NCBI GenBank assembly: GCA_030039095.1
Contig: JASHQP010000030.1
Location: forward strand, 1 to 21,457
DNA from: Streptosporangiaceae bacterium
GTDB lineage: Bacteria > Actinomycetota > Actinomycetes > Streptosporangiales > Streptosporangiaceae
DNA: 21,457 bases
Direction of reading: 5' to 3'
The notes under the pieces are model-generated. The model did not search any database and was not told the DNA's origin. It saw only the letters and a program-made list of their open reading frames with translations. Within the stretch, counting starts at the first letter, position 1. The number at the start of each line of letters is the position of its first letter. Position numbers and translations under genes: made by a program. This document shows, piece after piece, positions 7,758 to 14,358 of the stretch.

Positions 7758-8801
7758 GTGGCCGCCCGGTGGCTTGCTCCTGACCACGCCCCGCAGTGGT
7801 CGGCGCCGCATCCGTTCGGGAGCCGGGAATGGGCGCTGGCGTGGCGGAAGGTGCGCACGGACCCGGTACGCGAGGCCCGGGTCCTGCACACGGGGCGGCT
7901 GGCCGCCCCGTTCTACCTGATCGACGGGAGCCCGGCCTGGGCTGCGTTCGAGGCCGAAGCCGGGGTCGGTGATACCTGGGCTGGCAAGCCGGTGATCTAC
8001 GGGCCGTCGCCCTACGCCACCTACGGGCTGGACGCCGCCAGCCCGTGGGAGATCAGGACCGTGGTCGCGCACGGCCTGGCGTGGGCGAGGGAGGCGGGGG
8101 CGGTCGCTGCCGTGTTTCCCGGGCTGCGGCATCCGCGGGCCTGGACCGAGGTCGAGGACGGCATCGCCGTCCGCACGACCGGCTCGCATCTGGCGCCGGT
8201 GCGGGGCTCCATGGCCGCGTTTCAGGCCTCGATCGGCTCGGGCAAGGCGCGGCAGGAGTTCGGCCGCCAGTGGCGCCGGGCGAACGATGCCGGGCTTCGC
8301 CTGGCGGCCCTGCGCGGCGCCGAGATGACACCCGTCCTCCCGGCGTTCACGCGGCTCGCCGGCGCGGCCGCGGCGCGGCACGGTGTCGCACTCTACGGCC
8401 TGGACGTATTCCACGCGGTCGCGCAGGTCCCGGGGGCCGTGCTCCTGGCCGCCGAGCACGGGCGGGAACTGGCCGGGGGGTTCCTCTGCCTGCGGCATGG
8501 CAGCACGCTCTACCTCTGGGCCGCCGGACTCGACTACGGCACGCTGCCCGAACTGCACACCTACGCCTGGCTGCTGGCGGAGTCCGTCAGGTACGCGGCT
8601 GCCACCGGGGCCGCCGAGGTCGATGCGGGCCGGGGCAACTACCTCGTCAAGCGCCGCCTTGGGTTCTCCCGGATACCGCTCTACTCGGTCTGCTACCTGA
8701 CGAGCCCCAATCCGGGGCTGGCTGCGTCCCTGGCGGAGCTGGGCCGCCGGATCACGGCGGGATTGGCGCAGGAACCGGTCAGGCTGGCCTTTCCGAAATA
8801 A
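7758..8801 (+). CDS. GNAT-family (BioF2/FemAB-like) acyltransferase
   Basis: A 347-residue protein of the double-GNAT, BioF2/FemAB-like type. An N-terminal half ends near VAHGLAWAREAGAVAAVFPG. The C-terminal half has SIGSGKARQEFGRQWRRAND, then FTRLAGAAAARHGVALYGLD and the characteristic core AAEHGRELAGGFLCLRHGST, LYLWAAGLDY and VDAGRGNYLVKRRLGFS. Such proteins transfer acyl or aminoacyl groups to amino acids, cell-wall precursors or peptides; the acceptor here is unknown. No signal or membrane segment. I chose GTG 7758 because GGGGAGGGGC lies at 7741-7750; an in-frame ATG at 7650 is possible but would use an Arg-rich extension. Expression may be coupled to the leader ORF 7676-7753. Confidence 0.8.
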   Translation: MAARWLAPDHAPQWSAPHPFGSREWALAWRKVRTDPVREARVLHTGRLAAPFYLIDGSPAWAAFEAEAGVGDTWAGKPVIYGPSPYATYGLDAASPWEIRTVVAHGLAWAREAGAVAAVFPGLRHPRAWTEVEDGIAVRTTGSHLAPVRGSMAAFQASIGSGKARQEFGRQWRRANDAGLRLAALRGAEMTPVLPAFTRLAGAAAARHGVALYGLDVFHAVAQVPGAVLLAAEHGRELAGGFLCLRHGSTLYLWAAGLDYGTLPELHTYAWLLAESVRYAAATGAAEVDAGRGNYLVKRRLGFSRIPLYSVCYLTSPNPGLAASLAELGRRITAGLAQEPVRLAFPK

Positions 8802-8818
8802 GGGTCACAAAAAGGCGC

Positions 8819-8852
8819 GACCTGTCATTAGAGCCGTGACCTGTCATTAGAG
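8819..8852 (+). repeat. Tandem 15-bp repeat at promoter of 8861 gene
   Basis: GACCTGTCATTAGAG occurs exactly at 8819-8833 and again at 8838-8852, a 19-bp period. The second copy overlaps the proposed -10 (TAGAGT, 8848-8853) of the gene starting at 8861. It could be a regulator's tandem site or a recent duplication. Confidence 0.6.
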
Positions 8853-8853
8853 T
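8848..8853 (+). promoter_or_regulatory. Leaderless -10 hexamer for 8861 gene
   Basis: TAGAGT ends 7 nt before ATG 8861 and there is no SD. This favours ATG 8861 over the in-frame GTG at 8852, which would lie inside the hexamer. Confidence 0.4.
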
Positions 8854-8860
8854 GGCCGGC

Positions 8861-9301
8861 ATGGACTTCTACGACTCGACCCAGCCGGCGCTGATCCCGG
8901 CAGGCTCCCACGCGTGCCTGTACTACGACGGGGACTACGCCGCGACCGCTGAGCAGGCAACGCGCTTCGCGGCAACGCGCTGGATCACGGTCTTGGGCGA
9001 CTACGCCAACTGCGGCATCGCCGATTACGAGGCCGGCAACGAGGTGTACTCGCAGCCCGGTGCATTGCGCGCGTGGGTGGCGGGTCGCCGCAAGATGAAC
9101 GTGAGGGCACGGGTGTATTGCGACCGGGCGAACCTGCCCGCGGTTCGCTCCCATCTGGAAGGCCTCCAGTACCTCGTCTGGATCAGCACCCTGGACGGAG
9201 ACAAGCTCTCGGCCAGTTACACGCCCGGCCTGTGGGGCGTCCAGTTCGCCGGCGGCGTGACGGCCAGCTACGACACGTCGGTGCTGTACGGCGTCTGGTG
9301 A
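8861..9301 (+). CDS. Hypothetical protein, possible glycosidase-like barrel
   Basis: A 146-residue protein. It starts MDFYDSTQPALIPAGSHACL and contains YYDGDYAATAEQA, RWITVLGDYANCGIADYE, RARVYCDRANLPAVR, YLVWISTLDGD and LWGVQFAGG, ending SYDTSVLYGVW. The order (strand with Asp at the start, YCD-type strand, then a WxxxxDG strand and WGVQFAGG) recalls truncated GH25/DUF1906-like TIM-barrel proteins common in actinobacteria and their phages. It is shorter than a full barrel and has no signal peptide, so I would not call it a lysozyme. It appears to be a single-gene leaderless transcript. Confident as a gene, weak on function. Confidence 0.7.
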   Translation: MDFYDSTQPALIPAGSHACLYYDGDYAATAEQATRFAATRWITVLGDYANCGIADYEAGNEVYSQPGALRAWVAGRRKMNVRARVYCDRANLPAVRSHLEGLQYLVWISTLDGDKLSASYTPGLWGVQFAGGVTASYDTSVLYGVW

Positions 9302-9394
9302 GCTGACACACCGGACATCAAGCCTGAAGACAAACGGTTGCCCATTCGACTCCGGCCGGTCGGCCCCGTGTTCCGCCCCGGCAGGAATTTCCGG

Positions 9395-9400
9395 TAGCGT
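9395..9400 (+). promoter_or_regulatory. Leaderless -10 hexamer for M20 gene
   Basis: TAGCGT, then 8 nt, then ATG 9409, with no SD between. Confidence 0.4.
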
Positions 9401-9408
9401 GCCGGAAC

Positions 9409-10776
9409 ATGAGCCCACACCAGCCCACAGTCGGAGAACTTCGGGCGGCCGTCGAGCAGGTCCTTCCGTCCGTGCGCGCCGACCTCGAGCGGCTGGTGCG
9501 GATTCGGTCGGTATCGGCCGATCCGGCCGCCGCGCCGCAGATGCAGGCCAGCGCCGACGAGGTCGCGGCCCTTCTCAGCGGCGCTGGCATGCCGGAGGTC
9601 GAGCTGCTCGCCGTGGACGGCGGCCAGCCCGCGGTTCTCGGGAGGCGGCCAGCCCCGCCCGGAGCGCCGACCGTCTTGCTGTACGCGCACCACGACGTGC
9701 AGCCCACCGGTGACCCCGCGATCTGGGACAGCGACCCGTTCGAGCCCACCGAGCGGGATGGCCGGCTGTACGGGCGGGGAGTGGCCGACGACAAGGCGGG
9801 GGTTGCGGCGCATCTGGCCGCGCTGCGGGCACACGGCGACGACCTCCCCGTCGGGGTCACCGTGCTCGTGGAGGGCGAGGAGGAGATCGGCTCGCCGACG
9901 CTGGACGCGTTCCTGGCGAAGTTCCGGGAACAGCTGCGGGCCGATGTCGTGGTGTTCGCCGACTCGGTGAACTGGACAACGGACGTGCCGTCACTGACGA
10001 CCTCGCTTCGCGGGGCCGCCCCGGTCGTCGTGGAGGTGCGGGTCCTCGAGCATGCGGTGCACAGCGGGCTCTACGGCGGTCCGGTGCCGGACGCGCTGAC
10101 CGCGCTGTGCCGGCTGCTGGCGACGCTGCACGACGAAAACGGCGACGTGGCAGTCGCGGGCATGACCAGGGGCACGATGAAGCCGATGGACCTGCCCGAG
10201 GCGCAGCTCCGGGCCGACGCGGCGATGCTCGACGGGGTGCAGCTGATCGGCACCGGCGAGCTCACCGACAGGCTCTGGGCGCACCCGTCGATCACGGTCA
10301 TCGGCATCGACGCCCCGTCGGTCGCCGCGGCCTCCAACACCCTGCTCGCGTCCGCTCGTGCGAAGGTGAGCCTGCGGGTTCCCCCCGGCAACGACGTGAC
10401 CAAGGCGAGCGATGCGCTGGCGGCCCACCTGAAGGCGCACGCCCCGTGGGGTGTGCACGTGACCGTGGACCAGAAGGCCACCGGCGCTCCGTACACCGCG
10501 CAGACCGGGGGCGTCGCGTACGAGGCGGCTGGATGGGCCATGGGAGAGGCATTCGGAAGGCCCCCGGCCGACATCGGCGGCGGCGGCTCGATCCCGTTCG
10601 TCACCGGCTACGCCGATCTCATCCCCGAGGCCGAGATCCTGATCAGCGGCGTCGAGGATCCCGACACCCGCGCTCACGGCGCGAACGAGAGCCTGCACCT
10701 CGCGATGTTCACCCGCGTCTGCCTGGCAGAGACGCTGCTGCTGCACAGACTCGGAGAAACGGGCCTGAACGGGTAG
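9409..10776 (+). CDS. M20-family dipeptidase (copy 1)
   Basis: A 455-residue di-zinc peptidase of the M20 carnosinase/PepV-like group. Metal and catalytic residues are in place: His94 and Asp96 (YAHHDVQP), bridging Asp127 (GRGVADDKAG), catalytic Glu158 and ligand Glu159 (EGEEEIGS), Asp185 (VFADSVNW), and a late His in ANESLHLAMF. The dimerisation lid carries HAVHSGLYGGPVPDALTALC. It should hydrolyse dipeptides or small amide-linked compounds in the cytoplasm. High-GC codons match its neighbours, so this is probably the resident copy; the gene at 14563 is a paralogue with different codon use. Its promoter looks leaderless. It converges with the gene ending at 10834. Confidence 0.92.
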   Translation: MSPHQPTVGELRAAVEQVLPSVRADLERLVRIRSVSADPAAAPQMQASADEVAALLSGAGMPEVELLAVDGGQPAVLGRRPAPPGAPTVLLYAHHDVQPTGDPAIWDSDPFEPTERDGRLYGRGVADDKAGVAAHLAALRAHGDDLPVGVTVLVEGEEEIGSPTLDAFLAKFREQLRADVVVFADSVNWTTDVPSLTTSLRGAAPVVVEVRVLEHAVHSGLYGGPVPDALTALCRLLATLHDENGDVAVAGMTRGTMKPMDLPEAQLRADAAMLDGVQLIGTGELTDRLWAHPSITVIGIDAPSVAAASNTLLASARAKVSLRVPPGNDVTKASDALAAHLKAHAPWGVHVTVDQKATGAPYTAQTGGVAYEAAGWAMGEAFGRPPADIGGGGSIPFVTGYADLIPEAEILISGVEDPDTRAHGANESLHLAMFTRVCLAETLLLHRLGETGLNG

Positions 10777-10801
10777 CCCCCCCGCAGTCGGCTCCGGATG
10801 C

Positions 10802-10819
10802 CCCCGTGGCGTCGCGGGG
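10802..10819. terminator. Hairpin between convergent genes
   Basis: CCCCGTG, loop GCGT, CGCGGGG: seven pairs with one G-U. It sits between the stops of the M20 gene (10776) and the PNPOx-like gene (10834). There is no real U-tract, so it is only a possible bidirectional terminator. Confidence 0.35.
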
Positions 10820-10833
10820 TTCCCGGCGGAGCG

Positions 10834-11343
10834 CTAGCCGTTCATGCTGAAGGTGAAGATCTTGTCGGCGGCGATGCGCGCCCCCACCGCGTCCGCCTGG
10901 TCCAGCCAGGTCTCGAACGCCGGGCCCTGCAGCGGGAGGTAGTGGTCGAGCATGGCCTGGCGCAGCTCCCCGTGCGACCGGTCGCCGATGTCGAACAGCT
11001 CGGCCCGGCCGTGCACGGTCACCGCGAGCTCCTCGCCCGGGAGGTGGGTGGCGCTGACCGCCGGCCGGGCGGCCAGGTGGCGCATCCGGACCGAACTGCG
11101 GCCCGAGCTGAAATAGAAAGCCCCGTGCAGCAGGTACCCGTCGACCGGCCCGGCCAGCGGCCTGCCGTCGGCCGTCACGGTGGCCACCACCAGCAGCCGC
11201 ATGCCCTGCAGCTTCTCGCATAGCTGCGCCGCACCGAGCCGCCGGTCATCGGTGATGATGTCCCGCAAGTGGGGCCCCGCCCCCGCCGCGCTGCGGTCCA
11301 GGATCTCCTGCAGGCTGTCGAGCTCCTCCGCCGTCTCCAGCAT
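10834..11343 (-). CDS. Pyridoxamine 5'-phosphate oxidase-like protein
   Basis: A 169-residue protein. After a helical N-terminus (ETAEELDSLQEILDRSA) comes a flavin-reductase-like split barrel: RLLVVATVTADGRPLAGPVD, YLLHGAFYFSSGRSSVRMRH, ARPAVSATHLPGEELAVTV and HGRAELFDI. Proteins of this shape bind FMN, F420 or haem; true vitamin B6 oxidases have further residues not seen here. The SSGRSSVRMRHL segment is where the cofactor phosphate is usually held. ATG 11343 has no SD; TAATCT lies only 4 nt upstream, so the start signal is unclear. Function beyond a redox or cofactor-binding role cannot be said. Confidence 0.82.
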   Translation of the reverse strand: MLETAEELDSLQEILDRSAAGAGPHLRDIITDDRRLGAAQLCEKLQGMRLLVVATVTADGRPLAGPVDGYLLHGAFYFSSGRSSVRMRHLAARPAVSATHLPGEELAVTVHGRAELFDIGDRSHGELRQAMLDHYLPLQGPAFETWLDQADAVGARIAADKIFTFSMNG

Positions 11344-11370
11344 GGGCAGATTAGATCACGGTCGTCCGGT

Positions 11371-11589
11371 CTAGATCGGCAGCTTGTCCCGCGGGTCGAC
11401 CCCGCTCGGCTCCCTCGAATGCCCGTGAACCCTAGCCAAGGCCGCGTAGAACTCCTGGTTCTCCGTTACGTGCGCTTCCTCGGCTCGCAGTTCGGCGCGC
11501 TCGTGCTCACGGCGCCAGAAGGCGAAGATGACTGCTGCCGCGACGCACGCCGCGAGAGCCAGCAGCAGTGCCAGCAGGTCGGCGATCAT
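11371..11589 (-). CDS. Small membrane protein (operon gene 3)
   Basis: A 72-residue protein with one N-terminal membrane helix (IADLLALLLALAACVAAAVI, residues about 2-21), then a basic and charged helix (FWRREHERAELRAEEAHV) and a soluble tail ending PRDKLPI. ATG 11589 overlaps the stop of the preceding gene as TAATG and has a strong SD, GGGAGGA, inside that gene, so the two are translationally coupled. Topology would be a short N-terminus outside with the charged tail in the cytoplasm. No known family. It is the last gene of a minus-strand operon with 11589-11822 and 11819-11911. Confidence 0.75.
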   Translation of the reverse strand: MIADLLALLLALAACVAAAVIFAFWRREHERAELRAEEAHVTENQEFYAALARVHGHSREPSGVDPRDKLPI

Positions 11590-11822
11590 TACTGTTCCTC
11601 CCACGATCCGGGTTTTGGCAGGAGGCCATGCGCCTCCAGCAGATGGGTGAGCCGTTCGGCTTCCGAGCGAGCGCCAGCGGCCCGGGCCTGCCAGTAGAGG
11701 ACCTTTCGCTGCATCCGTTGCTGGGACCGGGACATCGCCGCGAGAACGACGGTCGTCGTCAGCAGCCAGCCGAAGAACAGGCCCACCACGAAGCCCGCCG
11801 CTAACGGCAGCATGACGGTCAT
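11589..11822 (-). CDS. Small membrane protein (operon gene 2)
   Basis: A 77-residue protein. Residues about 4-29 form a membrane helix (LPLAAGFVVGLFFGWLLTTT) followed by a likely coiled coil (SQQRMQRKVLYWQARAAG, ARSEAERLTHLLEAHG) and an acidic end, GSWEEQ. The frame is open far upstream, but ATG 11822 is chosen because it overlaps the stop of the 30-residue ORF as ATGA, which implies coupling. A second in-frame ATG lies at 11813. Its stop overlaps the next start. Together with gene 3 this gives two single-pass proteins with cytoplasmic helices that may pair. Function unknown. Confidence 0.7.
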   Translation of the reverse strand: MTVMLPLAAGFVVGLFFGWLLTTTVVLAAMSRSQQRMQRKVLYWQARAAGARSEAERLTHLLEAHGLLPKPGSWEEQ

Positions 11823-11911
11823 GGCCCGGGCTCGGCACGGGAACGCCACGCATAATGGCTGGTCGGCATTCCCAACAGGGTCGTTGACGAGGTAAGATGT
11901 GGCGTTTCCAT
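11819..11911 (-). CDS. 30-residue protein (operon gene 1)
   Basis: ATG 11911 is preceded by AGAGGAGATC, an excellent SD. The frame runs 30 codons (METPHLTSSTTLLGMPTSHY, then AWRSRAEPGP) to a TGA that overlaps the ATG of the next gene. It lies inside a longer frame read in another register, so ordinary gene callers will miss it. No Cys and no membrane segment. It may be a leader peptide that sets translation of the two membrane proteins, or a small protein in its own right. The SD and ATGA junction are strong evidence that ribosomes initiate here. Confidence 0.55.
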   Translation of the reverse strand: METPHLTSSTTLLGMPTSHYAWRSRAEPGP

Positions 11912-11953
11912 GATCTCCTCTTTCGATGGCCTCGGGGGAGGGTGCACGTGGCA

Positions 11954-11985
11954 GTCGGGCCGATGGTTGCCGCCGTCGGCCCGAC
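11954..11985 (-). promoter_or_regulatory. Stem-loop in the leader of the small-protein operon
   Basis: GTCGGGCCGA and TCGGCCCGAC form a perfect 10-bp stem around a 12-nt loop. It lies about 43 nt upstream of ATG 11911. No U-tract follows on either strand, so it looks like a leader structure or operator rather than a terminator. Confidence 0.4.
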
Positions 11986-12049
11986 GCGCGTTTCAGGCGA
12001 TCACTCTGAGCCCAGTCGCGGCGGTGCGCTGGCTGCGGCCGCCCCGTCA

Positions 12050-12086
12050 TAACAAAAAGACCCGCAGCCATGTAGTGGCTGCGGGT
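12050..12086 (-). terminator. Strong leftward intrinsic terminator
   Basis: An 11-bp perfect stem (ACCCGCAGCCA / TGGCTGCGGGT at 12060-12086, 5-nt loop) is followed on the minus strand by TCTTTTTGTT. The U-tract exists only on this side, so it ends a leftward transcript coming from beyond 12086. No clear gene lies there: an ATG at 12161 opens a frame that runs through the stem, suggesting a short RNA, attenuator or leader. Confidence 0.75.
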
Positions 12087-12173
12087 GCCCCCGAGACCCT
12101 TGACGCGGATCATCGTCCCTCCGGCGAGGGATACGCCTCGAGGTTCGCGCCAGTCAGTCATGAGATCCCGCTT

Positions 12174-12201
12174 TTGGAAAATCCTTCGTGCAACCTATAC
12201 T
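12174..12201 (+). promoter_or_regulatory. Promoter P1 upstream of XRE gene
   Basis: TTGGAA (12174-12179), 16-nt spacer, TATACT (12196-12201), the closest match to a housekeeping promoter in the window. Its -10 is followed after 2 nt by the operator palindrome, so a bound repressor would cover the transcription start. Confidence 0.6.
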
Positions 12202-12203
12202 GT

Positions 12204-12225
12204 TGGGATTCCCAGGATGGGAACA
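12204..12225 (+). promoter_or_regulatory. Operator O1, overlapping palindromes
   Basis: TGGGATTCCCA is a perfect palindrome about its central T. Its right half also forms TTCCCA-GGA-TGGGAA with the next bases. Three alternating half-sites result. The position just after TATACT is that of a repressor site. The XRE protein encoded downstream is the likely binder. Confidence 0.55.
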
Positions 12226-12384
12226 CTCCAAACAAGACATGTCAAGCCGTACTGCGATACTCGCGCCGAGCCCGTCGGATCCCCGGCTGAGGGCTGCTCC
12301 GCCGCTCGCCCTCTCGCGAGGACTGGCTGATCGGATGTTCACGGTGAGGCTGCGTGTCTGGATGCGGCGCTCGGCGACCACGGG

Positions 12385-12412
12385 TACGGTTGTGGGATTC
12401 CCAGCAGGGAAA
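12385..12412 (+). promoter_or_regulatory. Second -10/operator copy, O2
   Basis: TACGGT (12385-12390), 2 nt, then TGGGATTCCCA (12393-12403) and GGGAA. The 11-bp core is identical to O1 and the 2-nt distance from the TAnnnT hexamer is the same. No good -35 is seen, so this may be a weaker promoter or an operator only. Confidence 0.5.
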
Positions 12413-12540
12413 AACCAGTTCAGCGTTTGCGTGAAGCTGCTCGAGCCTGCGGCACGTGTCGTGGGCATCCACGGCGTTCGCGGCCATGTCAGGTTCTGCG
12501 GAGCGCAGCCAGGCACACCGCCTCACAGCGGGAGAAGATC

Positions 12541-13419
12541 TTGCCAGACAAGGTGACCGGTCTACTCGGACCGCGGCGGAACATCGCGGCCGCCCTCCGT
12601 CAACTCCGCGAGGAGTCCGGCAGGAACCTTTCCGAGGTTGCTGATGATCTGATGATCTCGACCAGCAAGCTCTCCCGCCTAGAAAACGCCCAGGGCAGGC
12701 CGCAGCTCCGCGACATCAGGGATCTCGTTCGTTACTACGGGATTGAGGACGACCCGCTCGGCGTCAGCTTGCGACAGTGGGCAAAAGCGGCGCAACGCCA
12801 GGGATGGTGGACGGACTTTGACGCCGTCAATGAGGGGCTGGCTGCGCACCTGGCCTACGAGGCGGACGCAACCGTAGAACGGGCCTACACGCTGCCTTTC
12901 ATCCCTGCGCTGCTTCAGACCCCCGACTATGCGACCGCGATCTTCCGGGACATGGAGCAACGGGCAGAAGAAGATATCCGCGAGCTTGTGGCCGACGTCC
13001 GGATACGCCGCCAAGAGGCCCTGAGCCACCGGGAAGGCCTAGAGCCACTCCGGCTTGTCGTGGTCACACATGAGTCGACGCTGCGGCAAGTTGTTGGTTC
13101 GCCATGCGTACTGCGGGACCAGCTGGATGTGCTGGTCGAGCGATCGAAGGAGCCGAACGTCAGTTTGCATGTCCTTCCGTTCGCGGCCAAGCCCGTATTC
13201 ACCATGACGTGCATGTATGCCTATTTCGAATACCAGCACGCCTTGGCACGAGACATCGTGCGCATAGAGACCCATGCCGGCTTCCTCAGCATCGAAGAAC
13301 CAGGTAAGGTGGCTGAGTACAGGAAGGCGCACGACACTCTCGTAAGGGCATCGCTCGACGAGGACGGCTCGCGCAACTTCATTTGCGCTATCCGGGACGA
13401 TATACGTATCGGGCAGTAA
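12541..13419 (+). CDS. XRE/DUF5753 transcriptional regulator
   Basis: A 292-residue regulator. Residues about 12-68 form an XRE helix-turn-helix (NIAAALRQLREESGRNLSEV, ISTSKLSRLENAQGRPQLRD). The rest is DUF5753: FIPALLQTPDYATAIF, VRIRRQEAL, THESTLRQVVGS, and NVSLHVLPFAAKPVFTMT. This large actinobacterial class (Scr1/WhiJ-like) usually regulates a neighbouring small DUF397 protein; no DUF397 gene follows here. TTG 12541 is chosen for the SD GGAG 6 nt upstream; GTG 12553 is the alternative. It probably binds O1 and O2 and controls itself and perhaps the dioxygenase at 13589. Codons are less GC-biased than in the flanking core genes. Confidence 0.9.
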   Translation: MPDKVTGLLGPRRNIAAALRQLREESGRNLSEVADDLMISTSKLSRLENAQGRPQLRDIRDLVRYYGIEDDPLGVSLRQWAKAAQRQGWWTDFDAVNEGLAAHLAYEADATVERAYTLPFIPALLQTPDYATAIFRDMEQRAEEDIRELVADVRIRRQEALSHREGLEPLRLVVVTHESTLRQVVGSPCVLRDQLDVLVERSKEPNVSLHVLPFAAKPVFTMTCMYAYFEYQHALARDIVRIETHAGFLSIEEPGKVAEYRKAHDTLVRASLDEDGSRNFICAIRDDIRIGQ

Positions 13420-13588
13420 CAATACCAGGGGGAGCTGCCTTCGCTCACCGCGCAAATAGCGGTAGAGGAGCGGCGGAAGTTTATGCTCGACCCTGTGTTA
13501 GATAAATGCGGGACGCGTTTAAGCCGATCGGCTTGTCTCTGCCCGTGGCAAATCCCGGACATTAGCCCTCTCCTCGTAAGTATCCACT

Positions 13589-14320
13589 GTGAGCGATCAT
13601 TTAATCCAAAAATTCCCAGGCGGCCTGATGGATGTCTGGGAATCGCTGGGGCGCCAAGGCTACGCACTGACCGATGACCAGAAGCTCGGGCTTCCCGCGA
13701 ATCTTCCCGAAGGCTTTCGGCAGAAGTATTTTCATTCGCCACCACTCCGTCACGACGACGGTGACTGGCCGATAGATCGTCTAAGGGCAAGAGACGTTAT
13801 TCGTTATCGGCACGGCAGGCATGGTCTTGAACTACAGGAACACGAAGATATCACAATAACCGACCGGTCGTGTATTCCAGGCAAGCGGGAGCATTCGCGA
13901 GTCTGGTTGCTTCGAGACGCTCAGGCAGGCGAACTTCTACGGACGCTTCTGCAACTCGTGCCACCCAGTCGCCGAAAACGCGAGGGAACCTTTGGGGTCA
14001 ATCTCCTCCGCACCTTTACCAACATTGTCACAAGGCCGCACCATGATCTGGAAGAGTTCATAATTATATATGTGCTTTGCAGGATAGGAGGCGGGGCCGA
14101 GACGTATCTTTATCAACCTGATGATGTCTCAGATTCAGGCGAGCCGGTAGGAGAGCCGGTCCTGAGATTTCAACTCAACCCCGGCGATATTGTTATCTTT
14201 GAAGATGGGCTCTTCAAGCATGGTGCTACACCCCTCAGAAAGCCTCTGAATGGAACAGCAATGCGAGATGCATTGGTTTGCACCGTTGATCACCATGGGA
14301 CATATCTCGCTGCAATGTGA
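13589..14320 (+). CDS. 2OG-Fe(II) dioxygenase, amino-acid hydroxylase type
   Basis: A 243-residue protein resembling the 2OG-Fe dioxygenase family that includes bacterial L-isoleucine hydroxylases. The iron triad is present: H151-x-D153 (TRPHHDLEEF) and His211 (LFKHGATPL). Arg226 (AMRDALVC) is placed to bind 2-oxoglutarate. Strands GGGAETYLYQ and LRFQLNPGDIVIFEDG complete the jelly roll. It should hydroxylate a free amino acid or related small substrate; which one is unknown. GTG 13589 gives the longest frame but has no SD; ATG 13628 (MDVWESLGRQGY) is the alternative, with AGGCGG close by. Many codons end in A or T (for example around 14061), unlike the core genes, pointing to acquisition. 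It follows the XRE gene by 169 nt with no gene between. Confidence 0.82.
   Translation: MSDHLIQKFPGGLMDVWESLGRQGYALTDDQKLGLPANLPEGFRQKYFHSPPLRHDDGDWPIDRLRARDVIRYRHGRHGLELQEHEDITITDRSCIPGKREHSRVWLLRDAQAGELLRTLLQLVPPSRRKREGTFGVNLLRTFTNIVTRPHHDLEEFIIIYVLCRIGGGAETYLYQPDDVSDSGEPVGEPVLRFQLNPGDIVIFEDGLFKHGATPLRKPLNGTAMRDALVCTVDHHGTYLAAM
13612..13643 (+). promoter_or_regulatory. Operator-like half-sites at dioxygenase start
   Basis: ATTCCCAG (13612-13619) and CTGGGAAT (13636-13643) are perfect inverted repeats 16 nt apart. They use the same TTCCCAG/CTGGGAA halves as O1 and O2. They flank ATG 13628, so they would be a plausible site for the XRE protein if the gene starts there. Confidence 0.35.
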
Positions 14321-14358
14321 TCAATTAGTTGAGCCGCAAGATCACCATTGTTGCGGCG

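Larger units (their letters stand above)
12087..12540. other. Regulatory region upstream of XRE gene
   Basis: No gene is convincing here. It carries a plus-strand promoter at 12174-12201, two copies of a palindromic operator (12204 and 12393), and the source of the leftward transcript ended at 12050-12086. Weak overlapping frames exist on both strands (12188-12556 plus, 12242-12526 minus), neither with recognisable features. The about 310 nt from the first promoter to the TTG start make an unusually long leader. Confidence 0.5.

Noticed and set aside
12188..12556. Plus-strand frame of about 120 codons ahead of the XRE gene
   Set aside because: It runs through both operator copies and overlaps the XRE start; composition looks non-coding.
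13420..13588. Expected DUF397 partner gene after the XRE/DUF5753 regulator
   Set aside because: No frame here resembles DUF397; the partner seems absent.
13420..13677. Open frame continuing in register after the XRE stop, with ATG 13483 and several Cys
   Set aside because: Overlaps the dioxygenase, SD spacing too long and no family resemblance; likely chance.
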